Source: Monosporascus cannonballus (taxonomy: Eukaryota; Ascomycota; Sordariomycetes; Xylariales). From it: a stretch of 64,000 nucleotides of DNA. The position numbers and the translations under genes are program-made. Position 1 is the stretch's first letter; each line of letters starts with the position of its first letter. The stretch spans positions 62,001 to 126,000 of the forward strand of contig QJNS01000201.1 of assembly GCA_004154925.1 (NCBI GenBank), given 5' to 3'. Positions 38,778-50,834 of the stretch are shown here, in pieces. The notes below the pieces were generated by a model, which was not told where the DNA came from, ran no database searches, and saw only the letters and a list, made by a program, of their open reading frames with translations.

Positions 38778-41700
38778 TCAATAACCCCACTGCTTCAACC
38801 AAAGCCCCATCCACTCCTCGTTCACCGGTTCGAGCGTTGCCAAAGTCCCGCTCTTATCAGTGCTCAGCTCCATATCCAAGACAAGGCCACGGGATGCGTC
38901 GTCCCCATCCACCCTGAGGGACTCGAAGAAGTCAAGCAGTTTCAGGCCGGGATTCTGCTTTAGATCGGCTAGCGAGGTGTTGTGCTGCGAGTGCCGCAGG
39001 GTATCGACCCAGTCGTCCCACGATACTATTCTAGTCGATGCGTCCAGGTGACGGAGGACGATGGGAACCAGCGTTCTCCAGTCTACGTCCATGGGGTTAA
39101 CGGCATGGTAGACCTGTAATCTAGATGGACTCTTCTCCACCTTGTGCACTTCGGGCTTGTCGGTGCCTGCTAGTTCTACGATGACGTCTGCGAGGACATC
39201 CACAGGAACCCAGTCTATGCGATCCATTGAGCCCAGTGTGGATGGCAGAAGGCCGAGGAACTTGGACGTTTCAATGACCTGCACACCTGTCAGTCTTCAC
39301 ATCGTCTTTAAGCAATAAGACGGGTCTTACTGTCGGCAGCCACTCCTGCTTTCCCCACATCCCTTTAGTGCTCCTGACCGGGCCGGCAATCTGGCCTAGG
39401 CGACAAATGGAGGCATGCAACCCCGAGTTGACGACGGCGTCCTCGATTATGAGTTCCGAAACTTGCTTCGATGAGTTGTACCCGCTCAGTTCCGTGGTCA
39501 GGACGTGGTTTGGCGCCTCTATGACCATGCCGTCGGTACGCAGATGGCTTACTGTTCCGGTCGTGGAGATGAAGAACAACGAGGCACTGCGCTTGCTCCC
39601 AAGACAGAAGTCGGCTAGTTGTCGTACACCCTTGATGTGTGGTTCGAAGGAAGCCAGGACCCAGTTGAAGTTGACTGGCCACTGGTTATCTAGGCTACTG
39701 TTAGCGGCGCTTCCTCCTTTTGGGGGCATGGAGGCTTTGCTAACGGATCACATGCGTCGTGTGCTCTTTTAGCTCGGCATATTCTTCTCGGCTCAGTCCA
39801 AACTGAGGCATCGACAAGTCGGCGTGGAGGAACTCGACTTTCTCCGTTGGCCAATCGGCCATCAGACCCCTGAATGAGCTGGACTCCGTCTGCTTCTTGC
39901 GTCCGTCCAGGCTGCGGTTTAGGCAGTAGATCTTCTCCACGTTCTTCTGGTGTAATAGCGAGTCAAGCAAGTATGAGCCGATAGACCCAGTACTGCCCGT
40001 CAGGATGACCGTTGCGCCATATTGCGCCTTGCCGTACTTCTTGCGGAGCTCTTGCATTTTCTGCTGCTGGATATCGATCTCGCTTAGCTCTCCGTTCGAT
40101 GACCTCCCCAGCAGTGCATAGACAGCTTTAGAAAGCTTTTCGATCGTTGGATTAGCATATACGACCCGAGGGCTCAGATTCCCGGCGTTAGCCCCGGATT
40201 TCTCGAGGACCGAGCGAAGTGCCCTCGTTGCACGAAGGACGATCAAGGAATCGACCCCGGTACTGAACATATCCTCCTGTGCCGAGGCGCTCTTGAGGGA
40301 AGGGAGCAGTGCAGAAAGTACCTCATGGATACCAGCAGTTACAGTCTCCAACGAAGAAATGTCAATAGATGAAGTCAAGTGCGCGACTGACTCGGTCTCA
40401 CGCTTGTCATAGAAATCTTCGATCTCTTGCGTGTATCCGGCCAATGTTGCGCGGCGTTTGACGGTGCCCTTGTCAGTATACGCGAACGGCTTCTTGGGAT
40501 CGGAGAACATGATGTATTCCCTGTGGATCTGTGCGTAGGCTGGAGAGGAGGCGTTCGCAACTTGGACAGTCTCATAAATGCTATCGATGAGAGTCTCGCG
40601 CTCCGCCGCGTCGGTCGGCTCCCGGTCTTTAAGTTCGACCAGCAAACCCGCTTGGAACTTGCCTGTCCCAATCTACTCCTCTGTCAGTATCTTGATGTGA
40701 TATTGTAGGCTTGATACTTGGTCTCGTTGTGGGCCCCCACCCACGAGAATAGGGGTAAACGTACAACAAGGGAACCGGCAATAGCGGGATGAGCATTGAT
40801 GATGGCCTGGGCGCCGAGAGGCTGGACCTTTTCCCCGTTCGAGAACACGACCATCTCATCCGCCCTCCCCATGTAGATCCAGTGGTTCGACTTCGTCGGA
40901 TGCTTGGCATAGAGATCCTTCAGGGACATCTCCTTGACGTCCCGGAACGTGTGGAAGAGGCCCTGGAAGAGGGCAGCGTGCTCGTTGCGGACCACGTAGT
41001 GCTCGTATAGCCCAGGCTCGATCTCCCTGAAGTCAAAGCCCGAGTACGGATGGAAGGAGAAGTAGATCCAATCTTCGCGGTCCACCCAGAGGTTTCCGAT
41101 GAAGAGCCCTTCGGTTGTTCCCGTCAGGTTGAATACCCTCACCACTTCGTTGACCTTGTCAACTGGGGCTTGGGTGACCGGTCCTAGGGGCATTTTAGCC
41201 TTTTAATTTCATTTTTTCTCAGAATTCATTCATACCCCCTGATGCGCAGATGAATTTGGCGCTTTTGAATTTGGAGAGGACTTCAGGGGTTTCTCCGAGC
41301 TCATCGACCAAAGACGGGACGATACTCCAGATATCGATCTTTGCATGATCTAGCATTGAATCAATCAAGTCCATGTTGGGAATTACACCCTCGGGTCCGA
41401 TTATCCCATGCATGCCGTAGAATGCATTCATCAGGATGTTCATGATCATGCCGGCGCCCTAATAAACAGGATTTTAGTCGATTGAACAACGGGCATTCTA
41501 AGGGTTAGTTCCTTACATGGAAAAACGGAAATGCGGAGTACAACCGGTCTTTCTCATGCCACATGGTGGTCCACGGCTTGAGGCCGTTGTCTCCATCGAC
41601 TGGTGGCAGCAGACGCACGGCGTCCAGAGTGCTGAGCAGCCCATGGTTCCAGAAAATCGGCTTGGGAAGCCCAGTGGTACCTGAGGTGTGCAGTACGCAA

Positions 41701-42325
41701 AATGGTTCTGTGGCAGCCTCTTCAAAAGTCTTCTCGTAGGGGTAGTGTGGCACATCTGCCGCATCCAACAGGTCCCCGACACTCTGAATGGCGAGCACCT
41801 TCATAGGATGCTGTGCCAGTATCTCAGGGAGATTCTGGGGCTGCTGACTGGGAGAGATCCAGTACTTGCAGCTTGTTCTACCCAGGAGTGCTAAGCTGCC
41901 CTCGAGGCTGTTGCGCGGGGAGAGAAACAAGGCCTTTATTCAATCCATCAGCTATGCACAATCAGACCATTGATCAATATTGCCTACCTGGTAACCAGCT
42001 TTGATACATCCGTGAGTGACCAAGACATATCGAAGGTCGTCTAGTTCCGCGTTAACGATGCATCAATCGATAGCAATCCAGATCACTTACGAGGTCCAAT
42101 ATAGCCTATCGTCTCGAACGAAGAGCTTCTTCCAATTTCCTTCTGCAGCCACCACGCGACCTTGTCAACCGCGCTAGCCAGCTGGCGAGCAGTAACGTCA
42201 CGGAAGCCCTTAGAGACGTCCTGCGACTTTGGGAAAGAGTAGACAATGCGTTCGGGGTCACTTTTGGCAAGATCGTCTACGATGTGGGGAATGAGGCGCC
42301 GGCCGTGGTCCTGAGATGCCGCCAT
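38778..42325 (-). CDS. NRPS-like carboxylic acid reductase (A-T-R domains)
   Basis: The enzyme activates a carboxylic acid with ATP, loads it on a phosphopantetheine arm and releases it as an aldehyde with NADPH. Eight exons spliced by hand (introns 42,041-42,090, 41,934-41,987, 41,459-41,516, 41,184-41,235, 40,673-40,764, 39,690-39,744, 39,279-39,330) give 1,044 residues, close to fungal aryl-acid reductases. The adenylation domain has LHTSGTTGLPKP (about residue 170), NLTGTTEG and the GTVKRR lysine near 520. The carrier domain has DMFSTGVDSL, with the phosphopantetheine serine near residue 591. The reductase domain has the NADPH motif LTGSTGSIGSYLL near 670 and catalytic Tyr/Lys in SGYNSSKQVSE. 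There is no condensation domain. The start ATG at 42,325 has context AAGATGG; no upstream in-frame ATG was seen. It shares a 1.29-kb divergent promoter region with the isocyanide synthase. The substrate is not predictable by eye. Confidence 0.93.
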
Positions 42326-43612
42326 CTTAGGCAAGCAACACAACCTAGGAGAGAAATCTTAGATAGCAGGAGCAAAGAAGTTCGTGTAAATCCTGGAGGG
42401 ACGTCGACGATTTAGACGCCTTATGAAGTGTCAGAATATGGGTAAGACAACCCACACCTTCTGTGTACATATAGCTGTGTGTAGTCCCCCGAGCCTCAAA
42501 GCCGGTTACCTAGCATGGAACCTAGCGGGTATTCAGCGTATCTTTGAAATGGAGGCTTTGCAATTTATTTATTTCGGATATCATCATCGTTGCGGTGTAG
42601 CTTACACACTATATACGGTTTACGTCAGCTGAACGGGTTCAGGTTAGCTAGTTGGCTAACGCCACCCAGTGTAGTAGCGGAAACGGGGGAAAAAAAAGTA
42701 GAAAGGAAATGCACGTAAGCCGTTCATATCATCGTCAGCATTGTGGACAAAGGCGGTGGAGGGCTGTCATCTACAGCACTGCCACGCGCCTCCTGAATTG
42801 GTCTTCTCTTTTGAGTGTCGGTGAGAGTGCTTATGGCCGAGGGAGGCCCGACGGACTCCCCCGTTATTAAGCCACGCACCCGGGCACTCCATCGTTGTCG
42901 GTTATGCCAATTCCCGCCTTTACCCGCCGGCGTGTATACACGGGGCCGCTACCTGATTACCTACCCCTAAGTAGTCTCGGCACGTCACTGCCGGAGTGAA
43001 ACGGCCCACGGACCACCGTGGAGCATCATAGGGCTTATATGTACAGGACTCATCACGGCCAGGGCCCGGTAAGTATTTCTGGGCTATAAATGTATGGATA
43101 TCTTTAGTATGGGAAGAAATCGGGGTATTGTGTGTGTGATGGTATGCTCCGGAACTCCAAATCTATGCATAGAAAAGCTACATATAAATACAAACGCCAG
43201 CGCTATATCCTGGTCCGTGGCGATGTTGATCCATAATTAAGAGTTAAACCATGGTTGTGACTATTCAAGTACTGTAACGATGGTGGCTAAAGGTGAGATG
43301 GTAGGATTTAATTGATGTTGGTCCGCCTGACGCCAGCGCGGTGATGATGTTGGATGCTGTCAAGGGATGAACTCGCCTACTCCGATGGTGTGAATTGATG
43401 GGAATCTCGGTGCCGGGGCTTCATCTTAGTTTTCCTAGATTGGCCGTATATTAGGGTCTGATGTCCCAGGCGAACTTCCAGTTGGAATTTTGACATCACC
43501 CGATCTGTCCCCGGCTAAATTCGTCACTCTCCCACGAGTTTCTTCTCTCTGAGCCTAAGCTCCGCTGTAATTCAACGTATTCTGAGTTCTTCTAAACAGC
43601 CTTTCAAAAACA
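42326..43612. promoter_or_regulatory. Divergent intergenic region between reductase and isocyanide synthase
   Basis: These 1.29 kb separate the starts of two divergently transcribed biosynthetic-type genes, so they must hold both promoters. Small frames inside have no recognisable domains. I could not identify a defined regulator site. Confidence 0.6.
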
Positions 43613-44850
43613 ATGGCCCCAATCGCTCTCGACCCCATCCCCGCGGACCCCTTTTCCGTCTCTAAGCTGCATCAGAGGTTCCAGGATGATTCACAAGTTG
43701 AGGAGATGTCCGCAAATATCTTAGCAGTCACCTACAAGTATCTGATGACCAAGTTCGGCGATTCCGATGAGAAACTGAGCGCGGGAACTCCTAAGTTCTT
43801 GGCAGTTATCTCCAAGTTTGTGAGGGCAAACAAAATGTTAGAGATGTGTCTCCCGGCCTTCCCCTGGAAGTCAGCGAACAAGGTGTACAAGGTCCTAGGA
43901 TCGCTGCCAGATAAGGCAGAGGAGGTTGCCCTGAACCGCCTGAACACCATGTGCGCCGAGATTGCCGAGATTTATAAGCCAGGCGCTAGCCTAACCATCA
44001 TCTCTGATGGCCTCGTTTACAATGGTAAGCCCCCTTTTGTGCAATCCGAGCTTGGTTTAAGAAACATCTTAGCGCTAACATGTGCGTTCCCAGACCTTCT
44101 TACCATTCCCGACAGGGACACCTGGGCATACGGAGAAGGTCTGCGTGACATGTGCGCCACCAAGGGATTCAATCACATCGAGTTCGCCCGCCTCCGGGAC
44201 CTCGTCTCCTTCCCGGGCCTGCCGGTGCAGCTCAACGAGATCGTCTACGTGGCCAACGCGAGCAACTTCCGCCGCTACCTGCTGAACAAGTTCGGCAACG
44301 ACGAGCTGGACATCGACCACGAGATCGCCACCAAGCCCGACACCAACATGACGTACCGGGGTTACTGCCGCTTCCTCGGCAACGACCTGCAATACCTGTA
44401 CCCCGTCGGCAAGGGGCGCAGCGGGCACGCCTACAGGCGGGACGTCAAGTTCCTGGCGAAGGAGATGCTGAAGCGCGGAGACGTGCGTGTTTACCCCCCT
44501 TCCCATACCTCGCTCATAATCTCTTGGATCGCCAGCTAACTCGATACTGCGTATAGGCTTTCGCGAAGGCTGTTAAGTGTGCCTTCCCTGACCATCTCCG
44601 ACTGTCTATCCACCAGTCGACCGGCGAGCACAAGATCTCCATCAGCCTGCTGCCCACCGACACCGGCTACACCACGCCGTGGCACTGCAGCGTGGCCTTC
44701 CGGGGGGACGGCAGCCTCACCAGCGGACCAAAGGGGGAGTTCGAGAAGGACCCCAACCTGGAATTGGTCTACGAGGACGGACGGCCGAGCTACTTCAGGG
44801 AGAAGACAGCGGCAGCGGGGGCCGCCAACGCCGTGTCCGCGGACAACTAG
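43613..44850 (+). CDS. Isocyanide synthase (DIT1/PvcA family), stand-alone
   Basis: The family converts the amino group of an amino acid to an isocyanide, as in yeast Dit1 (dityrosine pathway) and bacterial PvcA. Exons 43,613-44,024, 44,094-44,482 and 44,557-44,850 give 364 residues in frame. Family landmarks are LPAFPWKSANKVYKVLGSLPD (split here into CLPAFPWKSANKV and YKVLGSLPD), the SDGLVYND strand formed by splicing, DRDTWAYGEGLR, and the C-terminal HLRLSIHQSTGEHKISISLL. The first intron (GTAAGC...CCCAG, 69 nt) is a multiple of three without a stop, so reading through would also be open. Splicing it gives the family sequence. The second uses a GTGCGT donor. It has no fused dioxygenase or NRPS-like domain. 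It is divergent from the A-T-R reductase gene, and an isocyanide product or intermediate is an inference. Confidence 0.9.
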
Positions 44851-47441
44851 TCTGGGTGGCCTTCGAAATGGCGTTGTTTAGATTACACCTTCGCGATCAA
44901 CCTCATTTTGGGAGTTCGTTTTTGGTCTCTCCTTTGTTAAGAATTTGCATCTGCATATAAGGTGGTCCTCTGGCGAGGCGAGCGTGGGGTGGACATACAA
45001 AGTTGCCAATTATATATAAGGAGGAAAGTTTATAGAATGCTATTTTATGTATATATAGCTTAGACAAGCCACATTGACTGTGGTTGTGTTCTTGGTTTAA
45101 CAAATTTATCCTGGATCATCTCTCTACTTTCTGTTTAGCTTCAGTGATGATTAAAGGGGTCAATCTTCTATAATAAGTAGTGAGATCACCGGAATGCTTA
45201 GTATTGGGTGGTTTAAAAATAAGGGATCTAAAATCGTATTCTGTTCCAATATCGTACTAGATTTTCATGCCTATTAAATCTGCTCCTGAGCGTGGAAACT
45301 GCTGTGGACGCGCTTGGGAGTAGGCTTTGCGGCGAAGCCTTTGCCGTTTCCTGACTTGTACAGTTATGTTGTACTTGGACACTGCATTGCTTACTGTAGT
45401 AGAGATATGGCTCCAATATTTGGTGACGAAGCCCCTATCCCCTTAATGCGTGTCTTCGCCCCCTTGCCATGGTCAATATTGCCGTCCTCTCATGTGCAAC
45501 TTCACAAATTGTAATGGAACGGGCATGCAATACAATACGTCGAATACTCGCCCCTCAATCTTCTCTGACTCAGCTCTGTAGGATATGGGTACGATTATGG
45601 CACGAATGAAGTGTTACATCCCCCTAACCCCGCGATAAATTAAAGCTGACGCCAAATTCCTCCTTTAACATGCACAGTACCCTATCAGGTACCCATGATA
45701 CCTTGCCCGATTCCTAGAAGCCAACAACCGGGACTATGGGTCAATACGTAATAATACCTAGCTTGGGTAGCATCACTACGTCTCCCCTCGTCTACTGGAT
45801 AGCGCTCCTAAATACGACTCGACGGTTAGACTACGAGTACCTTGGTAGCAGCCTGCCGGACACCCGGATTATCACCATGATTGGTATCTGACAGAATGTG
45901 TAACGCGATAACTGAAAAGATCCATTGAAGTGTTTATCCCCGATACTGACCTTGGCACGAGTACATGAAGAGCTTTCCCATCACATGGACCATAACCACT
46001 TTCCATTTTCGGCAATCAGCTGATGTCGCTAAACGGATGTGCTAAGATACAGCGAACTCTCTCACACATACCTATGTCAGCCAATTAACAAGGGGAGGTC
46101 CCAGTTCACTACGGTAGATCTTGCATTTAGAGCTAACTACCCGCTTACCCGCCTAGATGCACCCTTCAGGGAGACACCGGCTGGTCCGGTACCCCGGGGG
46201 CGGCTGGCGGCCGGTAGCAAGCCGACTTCCGAGTAAGTGTAACAAGAAACCGCTCCTTAACTGAGTCGACCGCGTTTTCTACAATTTGAGGCTGTGTATT
46301 TCTGGTCAGCGTCTTCAGGTGACCACGCGGGATCCCGGTACGTGGAACGCGATGGCGTCAATAATGACGTTCGTAGTGCTTAGGGAAGCGGTCCTTCGAC
46401 TAGTCGACGACTACTGTACCATGTAGAGTTCCAAAATAGCAGTACCCATTTTGGACATCATTCTTCAGCTTTCCCCATAATCCCGGCGCAAACCCGGTTG
46501 ACCATGGATTACTCGGAAAACATGGGGACAGTGACTCGTAACCGACTGCTAAATATGCAATCTGATGTTGGTGCTTACAGACCACAAACTGTACGAAGTG
46601 GATCCGGTTTAAGCAGAAAAGACGCCGCCAAGAACACATGACGTTGAAAGGAGGGCATTCAACACTCAGGCAGGCGACGTGCCCATTTGGTTGGGAGAAT
46701 GGGATATAATGTAGGCGGGTAAACTAAGATCCGATGCTGAAAATGATAAGTTCGTTCCCCTTTCCCCTTTGAGCCTTGAGCTACCCCAGTCTCCTACAAT
46801 AAACAAGGGATATCTTCAGCTAGTTTCTCCACCAGGAGGAGCACGAGATGCTGGAGTTGGCTAAAAATGTCAAATTACCATGCAATTTGTATGCGAAGTA
46901 GACATCGTTAATTCTTTATAATTCCAACATGAATGATGATGTATACTCCCATACAAATTCCACGGGGTTCTACATTCTAGCTTCATTAGGCAAATGATTG
47001 GTGGGGGGGGGGGTGTGGAAGTGGAGGAACTAACTGAAAATTCCCCCGCGTACTGTGTAGTTCCCCGCCATCTGCGTGGCGGTGCGGCGGTGCGGCGGTG
47101 TGGCGGTGCTTGTGAGGCGTAATGGTGCGTGCAAATTTACTTGGAAATTCTAACTTAGTGACTCGGTGACTTCGTGACAAAACTCTTAACAGCGGAGATA
47201 AAAAGGTCGCCAAGAAGAACAAACTCCGCTGTCTAATCCCCAGAATCGACCCGAGACAATTTTCTATCCAACCAACCGTCACAAGCGCTTCTCCTCATCA
47301 GCCGAATTCTCGCCGGCGAAGAATTCAACCGACGTTCTGCCCTTCTCCCCCAGTCCCCAGTCCCCGGTCCCTAGTCCCTAGAGAGTAGTCCCAAGTACCC
47401 AGTGTCTCCCAGTCCCGCGTTCTCGCGAGATTCAGCCGACG
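44851..47441. other. Intergenic, with a G11 run and a CGGTG-type minisatellite
   Basis: No gene was recognised over 2.6 kb. Near the regulator gene it holds an 11-G run (47,003-47,013) and a GTGCGGCG/GTGTGGCG repeat at about 47,075-47,110. Just before the start codon (about 47,345-47,405) comes a C/T-rich leader with repeated CCCAGTCCC units, as often seen in fungal 5' untranslated regions. Confidence 0.55.
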
Positions 47442-47656
47442 ATGGGTTCCGTGGATGGCGCAACGGATCTCACGCCTGCTCCTCCTCCCGTGGCCGCCTC
47501 CGATGCCGAGCCCGGAATTGAGGCCTCTGTCCGGGCATTATCGTCCGAGTCACAACAAACACAAACACAGTTAGAACCGGAACCACAACCACATCCCGAC
47601 CCTGACCCCGACCCCGATCCTGCTCCTGGTCTTCATCCTCATACTCAGCCTGATTC

Positions 47657-47687
<31 letters not shown>

Positions 47688-50122
47688 GTCCAGGATTCCT
47701 TTCCGTCCGAACCTCAGCATCAATCGTATGAGCACCAGCTCCAACATCAACATCAACATCACCAGCACCAGCACCAGCAGCAATACCATAATCCCCAACA
47801 CGGAGAAGAGCATGGTCACCAATTCCGCCAGTACGATGGACTGTCGACGGTTCCGGTCCCGGTCAGTACCGTCGCGCATCATGGACTCCAGGCGCTGCAG
47901 GCCGCCTCTGCAGCTCCGCCCATCGCAAGCCCGACCTCGGACCACCTAGCCCAGCAATATGCGCAGTCGGCCACGCTGCAGATGGGCGATGCCCAGTTCG
48001 CCCAGGTTGCCACCGACGTGGTGAATGGGAACCGCAACGGACATCATACGCCTCCCAATCTACATGGGCATGCACAGGCTCCTTCGCCAGCGTCTCCTGC
48101 CATGAACGGCACTCCCACCCAGCAGAAGACGACGCGCCTTCGACGCGCCTGCGATATGTGCAGCCAGCGAAAAGTCAAGGTGAGCACTCGCTTGGGCAAC
48201 TCTAAAAGAAGTCTTGTATTGTGTAGAAACGAGCGATGGATCCGATGCCATGTTATTCTCCAGTAGTAGCTAACAATGCCCGTTGGTCGTAGTGCGATGA
48301 AAGCGGCCCTCCTTGCAAGCCATGCGCAGACCTCAACGTCGAATGCACCTTTCAACGTCAGATGAAGCGTCGCGGTCCCCCGAATAAGCACGCCGAGGCA
48401 GCGAGAGCCGCTAAGCGAAGCCGGGTCGACAGCACCGATGCTTCGGTGACAATGCTGTCACTCAGTCCCGAAATCAGTCAAGGCACACCCGACGCTGAGT
48501 CGATCGCTCCCTGGCCAGTCCTCGAGCTCCTGGTTGATGACTTCTTCACCTATATCCACCCCCTTATGCCCTTCCCTCACCAGCCTACTTTCCGCCAAGC
48601 CTTCGCCGAGCGGGCCGATCGGACCAGCCAAAAGTTCCTGGCCTTGCTTGCCAGTATGGTCGGTGCCCTGGTCGCCTCCTTTCCTCGGAGTGCGCGGTCC
48701 CATCTGAAGGCGCAACATAGCACCGACCTGTTCCCGACCTCGGTCACCATGATCGAGCGGTGTCGAAATATCGCCCTTCAAGCGCGGGGCCCCCTGTTCA
48801 TGGCTAGCCAGGATATGACCGCAGATGATGCGGCGACGAGCTATTTCTTAAGCATTGCGGCCGCGTATACGCTCCAATATAAAGCTTGCAAGCGCTTTAT
48901 GGCCGAAACCATGACTTTCGTCAGAGAGGTGAGCGTCTATAGACGGAAAGGCTCTTCACCACCGGAGCCGAGCGTAGACGACATTGCCTCGGTATTGAGT
49001 AGCTCCGACAATAAACCGGTGGATCACATTAAAGATCAGATGACCAAACGCATCTTTTGGGTTATCGTGGCTGGTGTCCGGTATGTCTTCTCGCCCCCTT
49101 TTCTGTTCCTTGCTCGAATACCGGCGTAAGTGTGCTAACCCTCTCACAGATCAATGACGCAGTTGGGCGCGTCTATGAATGAACTACCGTTACCTCCTCC
49201 AACCTCCCAGGAACAGTACCCTGATCAACCCGTCGAGGTGGATGACGAGTACATCTATGCTGACCAGATCCTTCCGCAACCAGAGGGCATACCCAGCTTG
49301 ATAACCGGGTTCAACCGAAACATTTGCGTCTACACGACCATGAACGAACTGGTCGGGGTTGACATGTGCTACGGCATGAAGTTTTTCGACTGGAATGCGC
49401 AGAAGAATATCCTGGGCAACGGACTTGCTGCCGCCAAGCAAGCGACGGAAGATCTACCCGTCCATTTGCGAGTGAAGACCGAGCCGAGTCAGCCCCAGCC
49501 GCCTAATTTCGACGAATCGGGTTTGCAGTATCACCCACCGGCCTTCCCTGCAGCCCAGCCACCCAACGACCTGCGCCACGCATTTGCAGAGGAGCCGATG
49601 CGTCGCCGGGAACTCCAGTTCGAGATCCAAAAAGCAAATATCTATGCGTCTAGCCTAGCGACGCGCTCGTACTTCGTCGAGCGCTACCTCAACCTGCGCG
49701 ACGCCGAGCTGCAGCGCCGCAAGCTCGAGGGCAACGGCGCCGTGGACGCCGTCGAGGACGAGCGGGACTTGATGGTGGCCGAGGAGCGGGAGCTCATCGT
49801 GGAGAACCTGCTGACGGTGCTGTCATCGATAAGCCAGCGCAACATGGAGCCCAACGGGGCTTCCATAATCAACAAGATCCGGCAGGTGGCCAGCACGCTG
49901 CTCGACGACGCACCCGAGCGCAAGGGCACCGTGGCCGTCAGAGCCGAGGAGTACCTCCGGCGCTTTGTCGACATCCTCATGGGGCTCGAGAAGACGGGTG
50001 GGTCGAGGGCGCCGGGCCCCATGACGGCCCAGGACGAGGAGGAAGAGCTCCGCTGCTGGGCCAACCTCCGCGAGTACCAGCTGCAGTTCGCCGCCAACGG
50101 CGGCTTCATGGGTCAAGGATGA
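47442..50122 (+). CDS. Zn2Cys6 transcription factor with fungal-specific middle region
   Basis: A nuclear DNA-binding regulator of 832 residues, from exons 47,442-48,179, 48,293-49,080 and 49,150-50,122. The binuclear zinc cluster is complete: RACDMCSQRKVK joined to CDESGPPCKPC and ADLNVECTF (C-x2-C-x6-C-x6-C-x2-C-x6-C, about residues 234-263). The first intron falls just before the third Cys. A basic linker, KRRGPPNKH, follows. The middle homology region runs from WPVLELLVDDFFTYIHPLMPFPH onward. The 230-residue N-terminal arm is low complexity: a DPDPDPDP run, an AVAVAVAV run from repeated GCTGTC units, and a His/Gln-rich stretch. The C-terminus is acidic (DEEEELR). It lies 2.6 kb from the isocyanide synthase, which makes it a possible local regulator, though it could equally be a general one. 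Confidence 0.92.
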
Positions 50123-50834
50123 GTAATTTTTACCGGCGGCTCGAACGTACGCGGAGTATGCGAGTCCCGGATGAGACTACGCTATACCTCGCTTGCAGAC
50201 TCGACACTGTTCGAGTGTACATACGACATGCGCGGGTTCGTTTCCGGGAGTTATACCATTTCTGCCTGTGGCAACAGGGTCGGTTCTGCCCACTGTTTTA
50301 GGCGTTAAATGGGGCTACGGATGGTTTGGTGTCGTGGCATGGTTCTTCTATGCAGTACTTGAAATTCCCGCCTCCGCCTATTAACAGATTCTTGAACAGA
50401 AGGAAGTCTTTTGCGAATGAACTCTATTAGAAAGCCAATCACGGTGTTTGTTTAGAAGTGACTCCTGGCTTTCCATTTAGTACTGAGGATATGGATGTTC
50501 AAGTCAGTCCATGTCGTGTGCCTGCAGTATTGGGCGTTTTGCTGCACTGGGATAATAACTTCGCTACTACAGTATCAGGCGGCAATTGACCATCAGCGGG
50601 GGTTACGTGATAAGTGCCGAATTACCTTTTCACATTGAGCCTTGCAGATGCACCAAGGGTTGTCCAGACTCGAAGAAGATTCATCCGGGATACGAGCATG
50701 TTACTTAAGTACTGATTTAAGAGCTCTACGTTATTTCCACTCTCCCTTTGTTGCCCAAGTCCGGTTTGTTTGTCCGAGATCCTATGCACAGAGAAACTCT
50801 CGTGGCGGCTTTTCAGAGCGACCTACCCAGAGCC
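50123..50834. other. Intergenic between convergent genes
   Basis: These 0.7 kb hold the 3' ends of the regulator and the hydrolase genes. No gene was recognised. Confidence 0.65.

Noticed and set aside
44075..44556. Long alternative frames over the isocyanide synthase
   Set aside because: They are shadows of a GC-rich exon; the DIT1 family match is in the frame starting at 43,613.
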